A stretch of DNA of 64,000 nucleotides from Streptomyces antimycoticus (lineage in GTDB: Bacteria; Actinomycetota; Actinomycetes; Streptomycetales; Streptomycetaceae). Below, piece after piece: positions 25,563-35,250 of the stretch (positions are counted from its first letter, which is position 1; the number at the start of each line of letters is the position of its first letter). Made by a program: the position numbers and the translations under genes. Under the pieces are notes generated by a model. That model made no database searches and had not been told where the DNA came from. It was given only the letters and a program-made list of their open reading frames with translations. The stretch is from contig NZ_BJHV01000001.1 in NCBI RefSeq assembly GCF_005405925.1, positions 1,922,001 to 1,986,000 on the forward strand, written 5' to 3'.

Positions 25563-27449
25563 TCAGGCGGGCGGCAGCGCGGCGGCGGCCGAGCCGGCGA
25601 GATCGGTGGCCAGTTCGCAGGGGCGGCCCTTGGCGCCCGCCCCCTTGATGACCAGGGCCACCCGCTCGGTCCCCTTCACCCGGTCCAGGCCGGTGTAGTC
25701 ACGATGGACCACCTCGACGCGGCAGCTCCCTGGGCCCTCGTTCTCCGGCAGAACGATGGCCTGGCGATGGCGATCTCCCAGCCTGGTCGACCGGGCGCTC
25801 TTGTCGCGCGGCAGGTCGCCCTGGTCGAAGCGCAAGTCCACCTCGTACTCGTTGGTGGTGCTCTTCCACTGGCAGTCCCAGCGGCCGAATCCGACGTCCG
25901 GCTCCCGGGCGTCGATTCCGGGCACCTTCTCCAGCGCCTTGACGTCGAGCAACGTACATGCGTCCAGGTGCGCCAGCGAATTGGCGGGAAAATCGGGGGA
26001 ACGCCGGGGAATCTCACCGCGGTTGAGCACCTTGATCGCGAGTCCCGTGGCGCGATCGGCGGTTTCGCACAGCGGCTCCTTGACGTCGGCGGGCTGTCTC
26101 GCGGCCGCGGTGACTCGGAGGCTGTTGTCGCGAGCGCCGGTCACCGCCACGACCCGCTCGCACTGATCGCCCTCGGCGGCGCGCTCCACGACGGTCACCC
26201 TGCCCGTGGTCTTCCGCGTCACGCCCTCCGGCAGCGAATCGGCGTCGAGCTCCACCCTGACGTCCACGACCTCCTCGCTTCGGTCCTTCAGGACCACGTC
26301 GCAGCGGTTGAAATTGCCGAGGTCGCGGTCCAGTTGGGCCTCCCTGTACCGCCGGAACACACTGGTGTTCAGCAAGGCGCAGGGGTCGGCCGTGCGGGGT
26401 TCGCCGATGAAGCCCGCGCTGGTCGGCCTGGCCGGCGACGGGTCGGCTTTGTCCTCGGCTTCGCCGCCCAGGCTCATCACGATGAACGGAACGGAGATGG
26501 CCAATGCCGTGACGGCGGCGGCTCCGGCCGTGAGTAACGGGCGGCGCCGGACGAGGGCGGCCGCGGTGGTCGTCGTACGCCGCCACGGTCCGCCCGCCGG
26601 GTCCTCGCTGTGCGCCATGGTGGCCGTATAGCGCGTGGTCGCCGGGGCCGGCGGGAGCGTCGGGAACTGCTCCGGCGGTCCCGCGATCTCCGTGAGGGCG
26701 CCGAGCGCCTCGGCGGCGGTGGGCCGAGCCCCGGGGTCGCGCTGGAGCATCGCGGTGAGCACCCTGCCGAGCGGCCCGACGCGGGGGCTGAGGGCCTCCA
26801 TCCGGACCACCCGCCCGGCGCCGCGCAGCGGCGGAGTCCCCGTCACCAGCCAGTACATCGTGGCACCGAGGGAGAACACGTCGGACGCACGCTCGGGAGC
26901 GCCGCGGAACGCCTCTGGGGCGGCGAAGAACGGGGTCAGACTGACCGGTCCGTTGGGCGTGATCGTCTCACTGCCGTCCACCCGGTACGCGGCGCCGAAG
27001 TCGGTCAGCTTGGCGACTCTGTCGCGGGTGATCACGATATTGCCGGGCTTGACGTCGCAGTGCACGATGCCCTTGTCGTGCAGGGCCGCCAGCGCGCCCG
27101 CGATCTGCGCGCCGATATGCGCCGCGAGCTCCGGGGCCATCTTCACCGGGACGTCCAGACTGCCGCCGGTCACATGCTCCATCACCAGCCAGAACGTGGT
27201 CTTCTTGCCCTTGCCCGCCCGGACGGCGTCGTAGAGGGTGACCACGTTCGGATGGCTGAACTTCGCCAGGGCGCGGGCCTCGGCCAGCAACTCGTCGAAG
27301 TCGGCCTGGCTGTTGTCCTCGAGCAGGGCCCGCTTGAGGACGACGGACCGGCCCAGCTCCGTGTCGACGGCGAACCAGACCGCGCCCCGCCCTCCCTCGA
27401 CGGGCCCCTCCGTGAGCCGGTACTTGCCCACTCGCTCCCCCCGCCGCAC
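25563..27449 (-). CDS. Transmembrane Ser/Thr protein kinase
   Basis: 628 residues from the GTG at 27449, which has GGGGGGAG six bases upstream. The kinase domain (about 8-275) has the glycine loop GGRGAVWF, the ATP-binding Lys39 (VVLKRA), HCDVKPGN (130-137, catalytic Asp132), DFG in LTDFGAAY and an APE motif in FFAAPEAFRG. A membrane helix, LTAGAAAVTALAISVPFIVM, separates it from an extracytoplasmic part of about 270 residues with several Cys residues (ADPCALLN, LDACTLLD, GRWDCQWKS), probably two repeated DUF3558-like sensor domains. It sits alone on the strand; an FHA protein lies 1.3 kb upstream. Confidence 0.87.
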   Translation of the reverse strand: MRRGERVGKYRLTEGPVEGGRGAVWFAVDTELGRSVVLKRALLEDNSQADFDELLAEARALAKFSHPNVVTLYDAVRAGKGKKTTFWLVMEHVTGGSLDVPVKMAPELAAHIGAQIAGALAALHDKGIVHCDVKPGNIVITRDRVAKLTDFGAAYRVDGSETITPNGPVSLTPFFAAPEAFRGAPERASDVFSLGATMYWLVTGTPPLRGAGRVVRMEALSPRVGPLGRVLTAMLQRDPGARPTAAEALGALTEIAGPPEQFPTLPPAPATTRYTATMAHSEDPAGGPWRRTTTTAAALVRRRPLLTAGAAAVTALAISVPFIVMSLGGEAEDKADPSPARPTSAGFIGEPRTADPCALLNTSVFRRYREAQLDRDLGNFNRCDVVLKDRSEEVVDVRVELDADSLPEGVTRKTTGRVTVVERAAEGDQCERVVAVTGARDNSLRVTAAARQPADVKEPLCETADRATGLAIKVLNRGEIPRRSPDFPANSLAHLDACTLLDVKALEKVPGIDAREPDVGFGRWDCQWKSTTNEYEVDLRFDQGDLPRDKSARSTRLGDRHRQAIVLPENEGPGSCRVEVVHRDYTGLDRVKGTERVALVIKGAGAKGRPCELATDLAGSAAAALPPA

Positions 27450-27790
27450 GACACACTCCCCCCATACGAGACCAGAACTCCAGCCGTTACGGACACGCAG
27501 ATCGAACTTACTGCGTACACGTGCAGACACGTACCGTTTGCGGTGCTCGTGAGGACGACACGGGGCGCCGTGCGTGCCCGCGACGGACGGGACCTGGCCG
27601 GCTGAGAAGGGAATTCACCTACCACTCCAGAAATCTTCACCGTTGTGGAGGTTGCGGCGCCCGGAAGCGCAGGCGACGGGGGCAGACGCCTCTGCCATAT
27701 GCCACCGGCCCACCGCTCACATCGGTGTCGCCGCGGTGCCGGGCCTCCCGCCACGGGAAGACCCGGCACCGCGCCCCCGGCCAGAAGTGG
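27450..27790. other. Intergenic region with the lyase terminator
   Basis: 341 bases between the kinase start and the alginate lyase stop. No gene is convincing. It contains the kinase promoter region and the hairpin at 27733-27772. Confidence 0.5.
27733..27772 (-). terminator. Terminator of the alginate lyase gene
   Basis: GCGGTGCCGGG (27733-27743) pairs with CCCGGCACCGC (27762-27772). A smaller inner hairpin, TCCC-GCCAC-GGGA, sits in the loop. It lies 19 bases beyond the lyase stop codon on the minus strand. Confidence 0.7.
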
Positions 27791-28573
27791 CTAGGAGTGG
27801 GTGACCTTGACGCTGGATATGTGGACCTCGCCGTAGTTGTCGCCGTCGCACGGGTCCGAGTTCTCGCAGTTGGCCTGCGTATAGGCCCCTGCCTTGAAGT
27901 AGTTGCTGTCGTCGTCGGAGGAGATCGTGGTCTCCCGCTCCCCGTTGTAATAGGCGTCGATCTTCCCGTCCCGCGCCACGAACTTGGCCTCGAACTCGGT
28001 GCCCAGCTCGTAGTCGTCGGTGACGAGATGGTGGTGGGTGTCGTCGCCGTCGGTGATGTAGAGCTTGCTGCCTTCGAGGCGGAAGACCGTGACGTCGTCG
28101 TCCCCGCCGTGGATCTGGGCACCGACGAGATGCGGCTTGTCGTTGGGGAGCGCGGTGAACGCCTCCTTGACCACGAGCGTGTGGGTGCCCTCGGTGGTCG
28201 ACCAACTCGCCTCGTCCTCCCCGTCGTCCGTCATCTCCCGCAGCTCGGCGCGCGGGTAGCTGGAGCCACCCGTGGTCACGCCGTCGACGGGGGACCGGAA
28301 CTGGACCGCGTCGCAGTCCTCATCGGCCTGGAACCAGGGCTGGGCGGAGAAGGTGGCGAGATCGGGCTGGGTGATGTCGGTCGGGTCCTCGTCCTCGCCG
28401 GTGGGCAGGGTCAGCTTCCAGTTGCCGAGGTCGAGGACATCGGCGGGGTACTCGCACTCGGCGGCGGTGCGGCCGTGGCGGGTGGGGATGTCGGCCTGCG
28501 CCGGGAGCGCGAGGGCGGCCGTCGAGGCGGCCGCGGTGATGCCCGCGAGAACGACGATGCGCATGCACCTCAT
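27791..28573 (-). CDS. Secreted alginate lyase, polysaccharide lyase family 7
   Basis: 260 residues, start chosen at the ATG at 28573 with GGAAGGA upstream. A signal peptide precedes ALPAQADIP. The mature protein is a single PL7 jelly roll with its three signature motifs: RAELRE (108-113), QIH (153-155) and YFKAGAYTQ (225-233). In this family Arg, Gln, His and Tyr from these motifs bind and cleave uronate chains by beta-elimination. QIH, rather than QVH, is usually linked to guluronate-containing bonds. Cys residues at 40, 87, 236 and 242 may form disulfides. Confidence 0.9.
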   Translation of the reverse strand: MRCMRIVVLAGITAAASTAALALPAQADIPTRHGRTAAECEYPADVLDLGNWKLTLPTGEDEDPTDITQPDLATFSAQPWFQADEDCDAVQFRSPVDGVTTGGSSYPRAELREMTDDGEDEASWSTTEGTHTLVVKEAFTALPNDKPHLVGAQIHGGDDDVTVFRLEGSKLYITDGDDTHHHLVTDDYELGTEFEAKFVARDGKIDAYYNGERETTISSDDDSNYFKAGAYTQANCENSDPCDGDNYGEVHISSVKVTHS

Positions 28574-28752
28574 GGGGATTCCTTCCGTTTCGGAGGACAG
28601 GCGGCTGCCATCCCCACGGGTCATGGAGACGTCGTCATGCCACTTCGGTGCCCTGCTGAGTGCGGGCGGGCCCGTCCTGTGGATGGTCATGGTCGGCCGC
28701 CGCTTCCGGGACGGGTCCCGTAAGCGGGCACGGCGGGAGTCCAGCTCCGGTG

Positions 28753-29547
28753 CTACGACTCCGGCGCGGGATCGGGCCAGAGGTCGTCGTCCTCGATCAG
28801 GTCCAGGTCGGGCGGTACGAGCGTGGTGGACTCCACCAATCCCTTGAGCAGGTTGTGCAGCAGACCGTTGTCCGCGGGGCGGCCCTGCGACTTGTCGTGC
28901 ATCAGCGGGTATCTGAAGCCGGTGTTGCGCAAACGGCGGCGTACGGCCTCGATCCGGTACTCGATCTTGCGCTCGTTCCAGCCCGCGCCCGGGCGGAGGT
29001 AGCTGAGCTGCTTGGCCGCCGTGGCGTACGTCAGAGGTCTCGGATCCTCCTCGTACAGCAGATACCGCTGACCGAGGACGACCAGCAGCAGTCGTTCGTC
29101 GTCGTCCAGCGCCCAGATCTCCGGCCGGAGGGTCTCGGCGCGCCGCCGTGACACCGGCCCCTGGTCGTCATGGCCCGCCACATACAGCTCGACCAGGTGC
29201 TCCCGGTAGCCGGAGCCCTTGACGAACAGCGGGGTGTAGCCGGTGTCGAGCGGGATCGGCTCGGTGCTGAGATGCATCATCGTGCCGCGGGGCAGCCGGA
29301 CGAGCTGCCGTCCGGTGTTCCGCAGCCACCACTGTCCCTGGCGGTAGGTCAGCTCGCCGTGACGTCGGCTCACCCGGAGGTCGTCCACGCCCACGCCCAG
29401 GTCCACGTCCGGCTTCTCGCCGCGCCCGAAGCAGACCGTCAGCCCCGGCCGGGGCGGGGCACTGAGGTCGCCGGTCACGGTGCGGGCGTGCAGAGTGCCG
29501 GGGGTGGTGGGCGCGACTCCGCGCGCGAGGCTGGCGGAGAGGGGCAT
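28753..29547 (-). CDS. FHA-domain protein with C-terminal helical domain
   Basis: 264 residues, start with GAGGAGA upstream. The N-terminal half is a forkhead-associated domain, which binds phosphothreonine: VCFGRGEKPDVDLGV and LRVSRRHGELTYRQGQWWLR contain the conserved Gly-Arg and Ser-Arg-Arg-His-Gly. The C-terminal half (WALDDDERLLLVVLGQRYLL, AAKQLSYLRPG, RIEAVRRRLRNTG) looks like a winged-helix or other DNA-binding-type helical domain, but I cannot name it. It may read phosphorylation by a kinase such as the one at 25563; that is inference from function, not operon structure. Confidence 0.8.
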   Translation of the reverse strand: MPLSASLARGVAPTTPGTLHARTVTGDLSAPPRPGLTVCFGRGEKPDVDLGVGVDDLRVSRRHGELTYRQGQWWLRNTGRQLVRLPRGTMMHLSTEPIPLDTGYTPLFVKGSGYREHLVELYVAGHDDQGPVSRRRAETLRPEIWALDDDERLLLVVLGQRYLLYEEDPRPLTYATAAKQLSYLRPGAGWNERKIEYRIEAVRRRLRNTGFRYPLMHDKSQGRPADNGLLHNLLKGLVESTTLVPPDLDLIEDDDLWPDPAPES

Positions 29548-29808
29548 CGGCGGTCTCCTCGGTTCGGGCGATTCTCGGCGCGTGCATGGGCACCCACCAG
29601 GATCCACCTCCTCCTCCGGGACCCGTCCCCAAAGCGAGCCCGCGCAAGAGGAGCATGCCCGGGCGGCATTGCTCATCGGCCCTGGCAAGGGTATGAGTTG
29701 AGCGGCGTGTCCGGTCCGGGACGGGTCCCGATACCCCGGACGGACGATGTCCGAACGACCCCGGCATGGCCGACCCCCGGCCCGGACCGGCGGATCAGTG
29801 GACCAGCA

Positions 29809-29852
29809 GACCCGCGGACCCGCGGACCCGCGGACCCGCGGACCCGCGGACC
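29809..29852 (+). repeat. Tandem repeat (GACCCGCG)x5
   Basis: Five perfect copies of the 8-mer GACCCGCG plus GACC. The array ends three bases before the GGAGG ribosome site of the membrane-protein gene at 29864, so repeat number would change the leader length. Confidence 0.9.
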
Positions 29853-29863
29853 AGGAGGGCACG

Positions 29864-30286
29864 ATGACCGGCGTACCGGATGAGGACAACTGGCTGGAGC
29901 CGGCCCCGGCTCAGCGCCCCGGCCAGATCACCGCGGCCGCGGTGCTCCTGGTCGTCTCGGCCTTCATCGGTGCCACGATCGCCGTGAACGACCCGGAGCT
30001 GACGCAGTTCGTGTATCTGCTGCTCTTCGTCACCGTCGGTGCCGCCATCCGCATCCGCAGGGGCGGACGCACGGCCTGTATCACGGCGTCGGTGACGGCC
30101 GCGCTGTTCTTCCTCTATCTGGGTCCGCATGCGCTACGAGGGCTGTCGGACCCGGGCGGGGTGTACCAGCCGGAGTACGCGGTGCGGGCCATCATCGCCA
30201 TCGTCGCCTCCGGCACCGGCGTGGGCCTCCTCTACTCACCGCCCAGCCGCGCATACGTTCGCGAACGCCGCCGGACTGCCCAATGA
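29864..30286 (+). CDS. Small membrane protein of unknown function
   Basis: 140 residues with four hydrophobic segments: TAAAVLLVVSAFIGATIAV, FVYLLLFVTVGAAIRIR, ACITASVTAALFFLYLGPH and AIIAIVASGTGVGLLYSP. The ends are polar and Arg-rich (AYVRERRRTAQ). I do not recognise a named family. ATG 29864 is chosen for its AGGAGG; an upstream in-frame ATG would translate the tandem repeat into RGPADP-type residues, which is unlikely. Confidence 0.65.
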   Translation: MTGVPDEDNWLEPAPAQRPGQITAAAVLLVVSAFIGATIAVNDPELTQFVYLLLFVTVGAAIRIRRGGRTACITASVTAALFFLYLGPHALRGLSDPGGVYQPEYAVRAIIAIVASGTGVGLLYSPPSRAYVRERRRTAQ

Positions 30287-30320
30287 CCCCTCGCCGCCCG
30301 GCACCGCCGGGCTCGGCCGG

Positions 30321-31214
30321 TCAGCGCTTGTGTTCGGAGGCGGAGGGCCGTGGCTCGGTGGGCGTGGCGGTCATGTCGAGCAGGAGCATGGCGTCGTGGT
30401 CCGGGGTGCCGGGTTCGGCCGTGTAGACGCCCATGCGGTGACCGGGAGTGCCTTCGAGGGCCATGCCCTGAAAGTCGAGGGTGATCCTGCCGACGTGGGG
30501 GTGCTGGAAGGTCTTGGCGGTGTGCTTGCGGCCGGTGACCTCGTAGCGCTCCCACAGGCCCGCGAAGTCGGGGCTCTTGAGGAGCAGTTCCCCCACGAGG
30601 GTGGTGAGGTCGGGGGCGTCGGGGTCGGTGCCGGCCAGGGCGCGCAGGCGGGCGACGCAGCCGCGGATCTGGTTCTCCCAGTCGGGGAAGACCTCGTGGG
30701 CGGCGGGGTGGAGGAAGAGGTAGCGGGCGAGGTTGCGCTGCTTGACGGGCCAGTCGGTGATGCCGGCGTAGAGGGCGAGGCCGCCGGGGTTGTGCGCGAG
30801 GATGTCCATACTGCGGCTGAGGATGTACGCGGGGCTCGGGCGCACCGTTTCCAGCAGCAGCTTCAGGTGGGGGCGCACGGTGCGGCTGGGGGCCGGGGCG
30901 GGCTTGGGCGCGTAGCGGGCGGCGCGGACGGCCAGGTCGCGCAGGTGCTGGTGCTCGGCGTCGTCGAGCTGCAGGGCGCGCCCGAGGGCATCGACCACGG
31001 CGGGGCTGGGGCGGGTTTCCTTGCCGCGCTCCAGGCGGGTGTAGTAGTCGATGCTGACCCCGGCGAGGGTGGCCAGCTCCTCGCGCCGCAGGCCGGGGGT
31101 ACGGCGGATCCCGGGCCCCGGGGTGAGGCCGGCGGCCTGGGGGCTGGTCTGGGTGCGGCGGGCGCGCAGGAAGCGCCCCAGTTCCTCGCCGCCGCTGTGC
31201 TGCTCGGGTGCCAT
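30321..31214 (-). CDS. XRE-type regulator with MmyB-like ligand domain
   Basis: 297 residues. The N-terminal helix-turn-helix reads LGRFLRARRTQTSP, PGLRREELATLAGVSIDYYT and RLERGKETRPSPAVVDALGR. The C-terminal domain is MmyB-like (PAYILSRSMDILAHNPGGLA, RYLFLHPAAHEVFPDWENQI, DFQGMALEGTPGHRMGVYTA), a PAS-like pocket proposed to bind fatty acids or similar molecules. It is divergent from a dehydrogenase/reductase pair, which it probably regulates, the usual arrangement for this actinobacterial family. Confidence 0.87.
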   Translation of the reverse strand: MAPEQHSGGEELGRFLRARRTQTSPQAAGLTPGPGIRRTPGLRREELATLAGVSIDYYTRLERGKETRPSPAVVDALGRALQLDDAEHQHLRDLAVRAARYAPKPAPAPSRTVRPHLKLLLETVRPSPAYILSRSMDILAHNPGGLALYAGITDWPVKQRNLARYLFLHPAAHEVFPDWENQIRGCVARLRALAGTDPDAPDLTTLVGELLLKSPDFAGLWERYEVTGRKHTAKTFQHPHVGRITLDFQGMALEGTPGHRMGVYTAEPGTPDHDAMLLLDMTATPTEPRPSASEHKR

Positions 31215-31445
31215 AGGGCCAGTCTCTCCCCGCCTCCGCCGGAACACGCCCGGTGAGGGGGGCCCTGTCACACCCCCGCTGGCCGCTCCCCCGCACACCT
31301 CGGCCTGCCTGACGCGGGCGCGAGGCGGCAGGCTCGATGGTGTCGCGCCGGCCGGCCTCCCGGGCCCGGAGACCGTCGAGCGCTCCGGGGCCGCCACTGG
31401 CGGCTCCCCTCCACCATCCCGCCCACACATCGAGGAGCTGCGCCC

Positions 31446-32480
31446 ATGCGCGCCACCCTGCTGTACGCGGCCGACGACGTACGCGTCGAGAACGTCGCCG
31501 ACCCGAAGATCCAGAATCCCACCGACGCGGTCGTGCGGATCGTGCTCTCCTGCGTCTGCGGCAGCGACCTGTGGCCGTTCAAGTCGCTGCCGCGCACCGA
31601 CACCCCCCGCCACATGGGCCATGAGTTCCTGGGCGTCGTGGAGGAGACCGGCTCCGCAGTGCGCGGCCTCGTCCCCGGTGACGTGGTGGTGGCCCCGTTC
31701 ATGTGGGCCGACAACACCTGTGCGTACTGCCGCGACGGTTTGCAGACCTCCTGTGTGCACGGCGGGCAGTGGGGCGTGAACGGTGTCGACGGTGGCCAGG
31801 GGCAGATCGCGCGTGTCCCGTACGCCGACGGCACGCTGGTGAGGCTGCCGGTAGGCGAGGACTCCGAGCTGCTGCCGGATCTGCTGACCCTGTCCGACAT
31901 CATGTGCACCGGCTACCACGCGGCCCGTACCGCCGGTGTCGAGCGCGGTGACAGCGTCACCGTCGTCGGCGACGGCGCCGTGGGCCTGGCGGCCGTGATC
32001 GCCGCCAAGCTGCAGGGCGCCGAGCAGATCGTCCTGATGGGCCGGCACACCGGGCGCACCGATCTGGGCCGTGACTTCGGCGCCACCGATGTGGTGGCCG
32101 AGCGCGGCGAGGAGGGCATCGCCCGGGTGCGTGAGCTGACCGGGGGCGAGGGCACCCGTAAGGTCCTGGAATGCGTGGGCCTGAGGGAGGCGCTGGTGCA
32201 GAGCCTCGGCGTGGTCCGCGACGGCGGCACGATCAGCCGGGTCGGCGCACCGCAGTACAGCGAGGTCGCGTTCGGGTTCGGCGACTTCATGCGCAACATC
32301 ACCCTCACCGGCGGCGTTGCCCCGGCCCGCGCCTATATCGAGGAGCTGATGCCGCACATCCTCGACGGCTCCATCCGGCCGGGCCGTGTCTTCGACCGCA
32401 CGCTGGGCCTGGAGGACATCGCCGACGGCTACCGGGCGATGAACGACCGCGAGGCCCTGAAGGTCCTCATCCGCCCGTGA
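31446..32480 (+). CDS. Zinc-dependent alcohol dehydrogenase
   Basis: 344 residues, medium-chain dehydrogenase/reductase family. Catalytic zinc ligands appear as CVCGSDLWPF and GHEFLGVVEE, with a further acidic ligand later. The structural-zinc lobe is reduced but keeps NTCAYCRDGLQTSC. The cofactor fold contains VVGDGAVGLAAVIAAKLQGA. It would interconvert an alcohol and a carbonyl with NAD(P). Probably co-transcribed with the aldo/keto reductase 44 bases downstream and controlled by the divergent XRE regulator. Confidence 0.87.
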   Translation: MRATLLYAADDVRVENVADPKIQNPTDAVVRIVLSCVCGSDLWPFKSLPRTDTPRHMGHEFLGVVEETGSAVRGLVPGDVVVAPFMWADNTCAYCRDGLQTSCVHGGQWGVNGVDGGQGQIARVPYADGTLVRLPVGEDSELLPDLLTLSDIMCTGYHAARTAGVERGDSVTVVGDGAVGLAAVIAAKLQGAEQIVLMGRHTGRTDLGRDFGATDVVAERGEEGIARVRELTGGEGTRKVLECVGLREALVQSLGVVRDGGTISRVGAPQYSEVAFGFGDFMRNITLTGGVAPARAYIEELMPHILDGSIRPGRVFDRTLGLEDIADGYRAMNDREALKVLIRP

Positions 32481-32518
32481 ACCGGCGCCGAATCGACCAC
32501 ACCTATCGGGAGAAGTGA

Positions 32519-33522
<1,004 letters not shown>

Positions 33523-33547
33523 TCAGTGCCGCGCCACCTCGGGGTAC

Positions 33548-34321
33548 TTACGACGACACGCTCGCTCCGAGGCGCTGGGCCATCGCCCGTGCCCCATCGA
33601 GGACCAACTCGACGTAGTGCTCCTTCTCCGCGTCGCCCCACCGCGGGGTGGGCACCGAGATGCTCATGGCCGCCACGCAGTTGCCGAGCCGGTCGTACAC
33701 CGGCGCGGCGACACAGGCCGCGTGGTCATTGGACTCGCAGTACTCCTCGGTCCAGCCGCGCTCGCGGGCCTCTTCGACCTCGGCCAGCAGCCGCTTCCGC
33801 GTGGAGATGCTGTTCGACGTCATCTGCTGCAGCGCCTTGTCGTTCGGGAACAGCTCATCGAGCTCCCGGGCCGGCAGGGCGCTCAGCAGCGCCTTTCCGC
33901 CCGCGGTGCAGGACGCGAGCAGCCGGCTGCCCACCTGTGACACCAGCCGGACCGAGTACTTGCTGTCGATGCGCACGATGAACACCGCGAATCTGCCGTC
34001 CCGGACGACCACCTGGACCGTTTCGCCGCAGGCTCGCGCCACCTCCCCGGCACATTCCCGGCCCACGGTGGCGAGGTCGAGCCCGCGCTCGTATCCGGCG
34101 CCGAGCCGCAGGGCGTTGAGCCCTATGGCGACGCGTCCGGTCTCCTTGGAGACGGTCACATAGCCTCGGTCGGCCAGGGTGTTGACGAGTTCGTGCGTGG
34201 TGGCACGGGGCAGGCCGAGGAGCTGGGTGATCTCCGGAACCCGCAGCCCCTCATCCTGGTCGACGAGCAGCTCCAGGATGTCCAGGCCCCGGCGCAGAGC
34301 CGGAGCGGTGAGTCGCGCCAC
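33548..34321 (-). CDS. IclR-family regulator
   Basis: 257 residues from a GTG with GGGAGGACA upstream. N-terminal winged helix: RRGLDILELLVDQDEGLRVP, EITQLLGLPRATTHELVNTL and DRGYVTVSKETG. The C-terminal effector domain has the IclR signature region CTAGGKALLSALPARELDEL and IAAP-like CVAAPVYDRLGNCVAAMSIS. IclR proteins sense small aromatic or aliphatic acids. The promoter region (34322-34398) carries half-matches to the palindrome found at two promoters of the catabolic island 4-8 kb away (ATATCAGACGCC and CAGACGACGTCC), so it is my candidate for their regulator. Confidence 0.87.
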   Translation of the reverse strand: MARLTAPALRRGLDILELLVDQDEGLRVPEITQLLGLPRATTHELVNTLADRGYVTVSKETGRVAIGLNALRLGAGYERGLDLATVGRECAGEVARACGETVQVVVRDGRFAVFIVRIDSKYSVRLVSQVGSRLLASCTAGGKALLSALPARELDELFPNDKALQQMTSNSISTRKRLLAEVEEARERGWTEEYCESNDHAACVAAPVYDRLGNCVAAMSISVPTPRWGDAEKEHYVELVLDGARAMAQRLGASVSS

Positions 34322-34398
34322 GATGTCCTCCCAGCACACCAACCAACAGACGACGTCCAAAATATCAGACGCCAAGGTCCGCGCGACAAGGCGGCCGG

Positions 34399-35064
34399 TC
34401 AGTCGTTCGCGGATGCGCCCACGTGCCGTACCGACTCGGGCTCGGGACCGGACTCGGGCAGTGGCTCGGTATTGCGGGCGCGGAGGCCATCGAGGGAGAT
34501 ACGGAGCAGGCGGCGCCACTGGCCGGGGTGGCTGTCGTCGGTCGCCTGGACGATCTGACTCAGGGACGTGCTGAGCAGGACCAGGTCGGCGGTGGTGACG
34601 CCGGCGCGCAGGAGACCCGCGTTCAGGCAGCGGGTGCGCAGCTCGTCGATGAAGGCGTCGCGGTACTGGGCGCATGCGCGCGAGGGGGCGCCGGTGGCGG
34701 CGTAGCTCTCGACCATGGCGCGGTTGCGGGCCTGATGGGTGAGGGTCTGCTCGAAGAAGCCGGTCAGGGCCTCCCAGGGGTCTTCGGTCGCCTCTGCCGC
34801 CTGGTGGGCGGTGGTGAGCCAGCAGGTGAACTCCCGCTCCAGGACGGTGGCGAGCAGGTCGTCCTTGGTCGGGAAGTGGCGGTAGAGCGTGCCCATGCCC
34901 ACGCCGCTGCGCCGGGCGATCTCCCGGACGTCGACCGTGCCGCCCCGCTCGGCGAAGACCACCCCGGCCGCCTCGATGATCGCGGCGCGGTTGCGCTCGG
35001 CGTCCGCCCGGCGGGCGCGCTTGGCCGGGGGCTGCGTGGGCGTGGACTGGTCGGCGCTGGTCAC
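34399..35064 (-). CDS. TetR-family repressor
   Basis: 221 residues from a GTG. The DNA-binding part is RAAIIEAAGVVFAERGGTVD, VREIARRSGVGMGTLYRHFP and TKDDLLATVLEREF. The C-terminal part resembles the SbtR-like TetR_C domain (FEQTLTHQARNRAMVESYAA, ADLVLLSTSLSQIV). It is divergent from the F420-type reductase, and two matching palindromes lie between them, so it should repress that gene and itself. Confidence 0.88.
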   Translation of the reverse strand: MTSADQSTPTQPPAKRARRADAERNRAAIIEAAGVVFAERGGTVDVREIARRSGVGMGTLYRHFPTKDDLLATVLEREFTCWLTTAHQAAEATEDPWEALTGFFEQTLTHQARNRAMVESYAATGAPSRACAQYRDAFIDELRTRCLNAGLLRAGVTTADLVLLSTSLSQIVQATDDSHPGQWRRLLRISLDGLRARNTEPLPESGPEPESVRHVGASAND

Positions 35065-35090
35065 GGCATTCAGAGTACAAGCGGCCTTTG

Positions 35091-35138
35091 CGGAGCGCTC
35101 GCTCCGGTTGTGTTACCTTCAAGAGGAGCACTCGCTCC
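35091..35138. promoter_or_regulatory. Two TetR operators between divergent genes
   Basis: GGAGCG-CT-CGCTCC (35092-35105, perfect arms) and GGAGCA-CT-CGCTCC (35125-35138, one mismatch) are centred 33 bases apart, three helical turns. They flank TGTTACCTT, a possible -10 region for the reductase gene, and lie 27 bases from the TetR start. Confidence 0.7.
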
Positions 35139-35250
35139 GGTTTGCCGGCGCGGCGACCCCGGCATCCGCTCGCCTGCTCCCGCCCGAGCCGGGCTCTCAG
35201 ACAGAACCGCCGGCGGACCATCGGTCCGCCAGATGAGGAGACCTCCTTCC

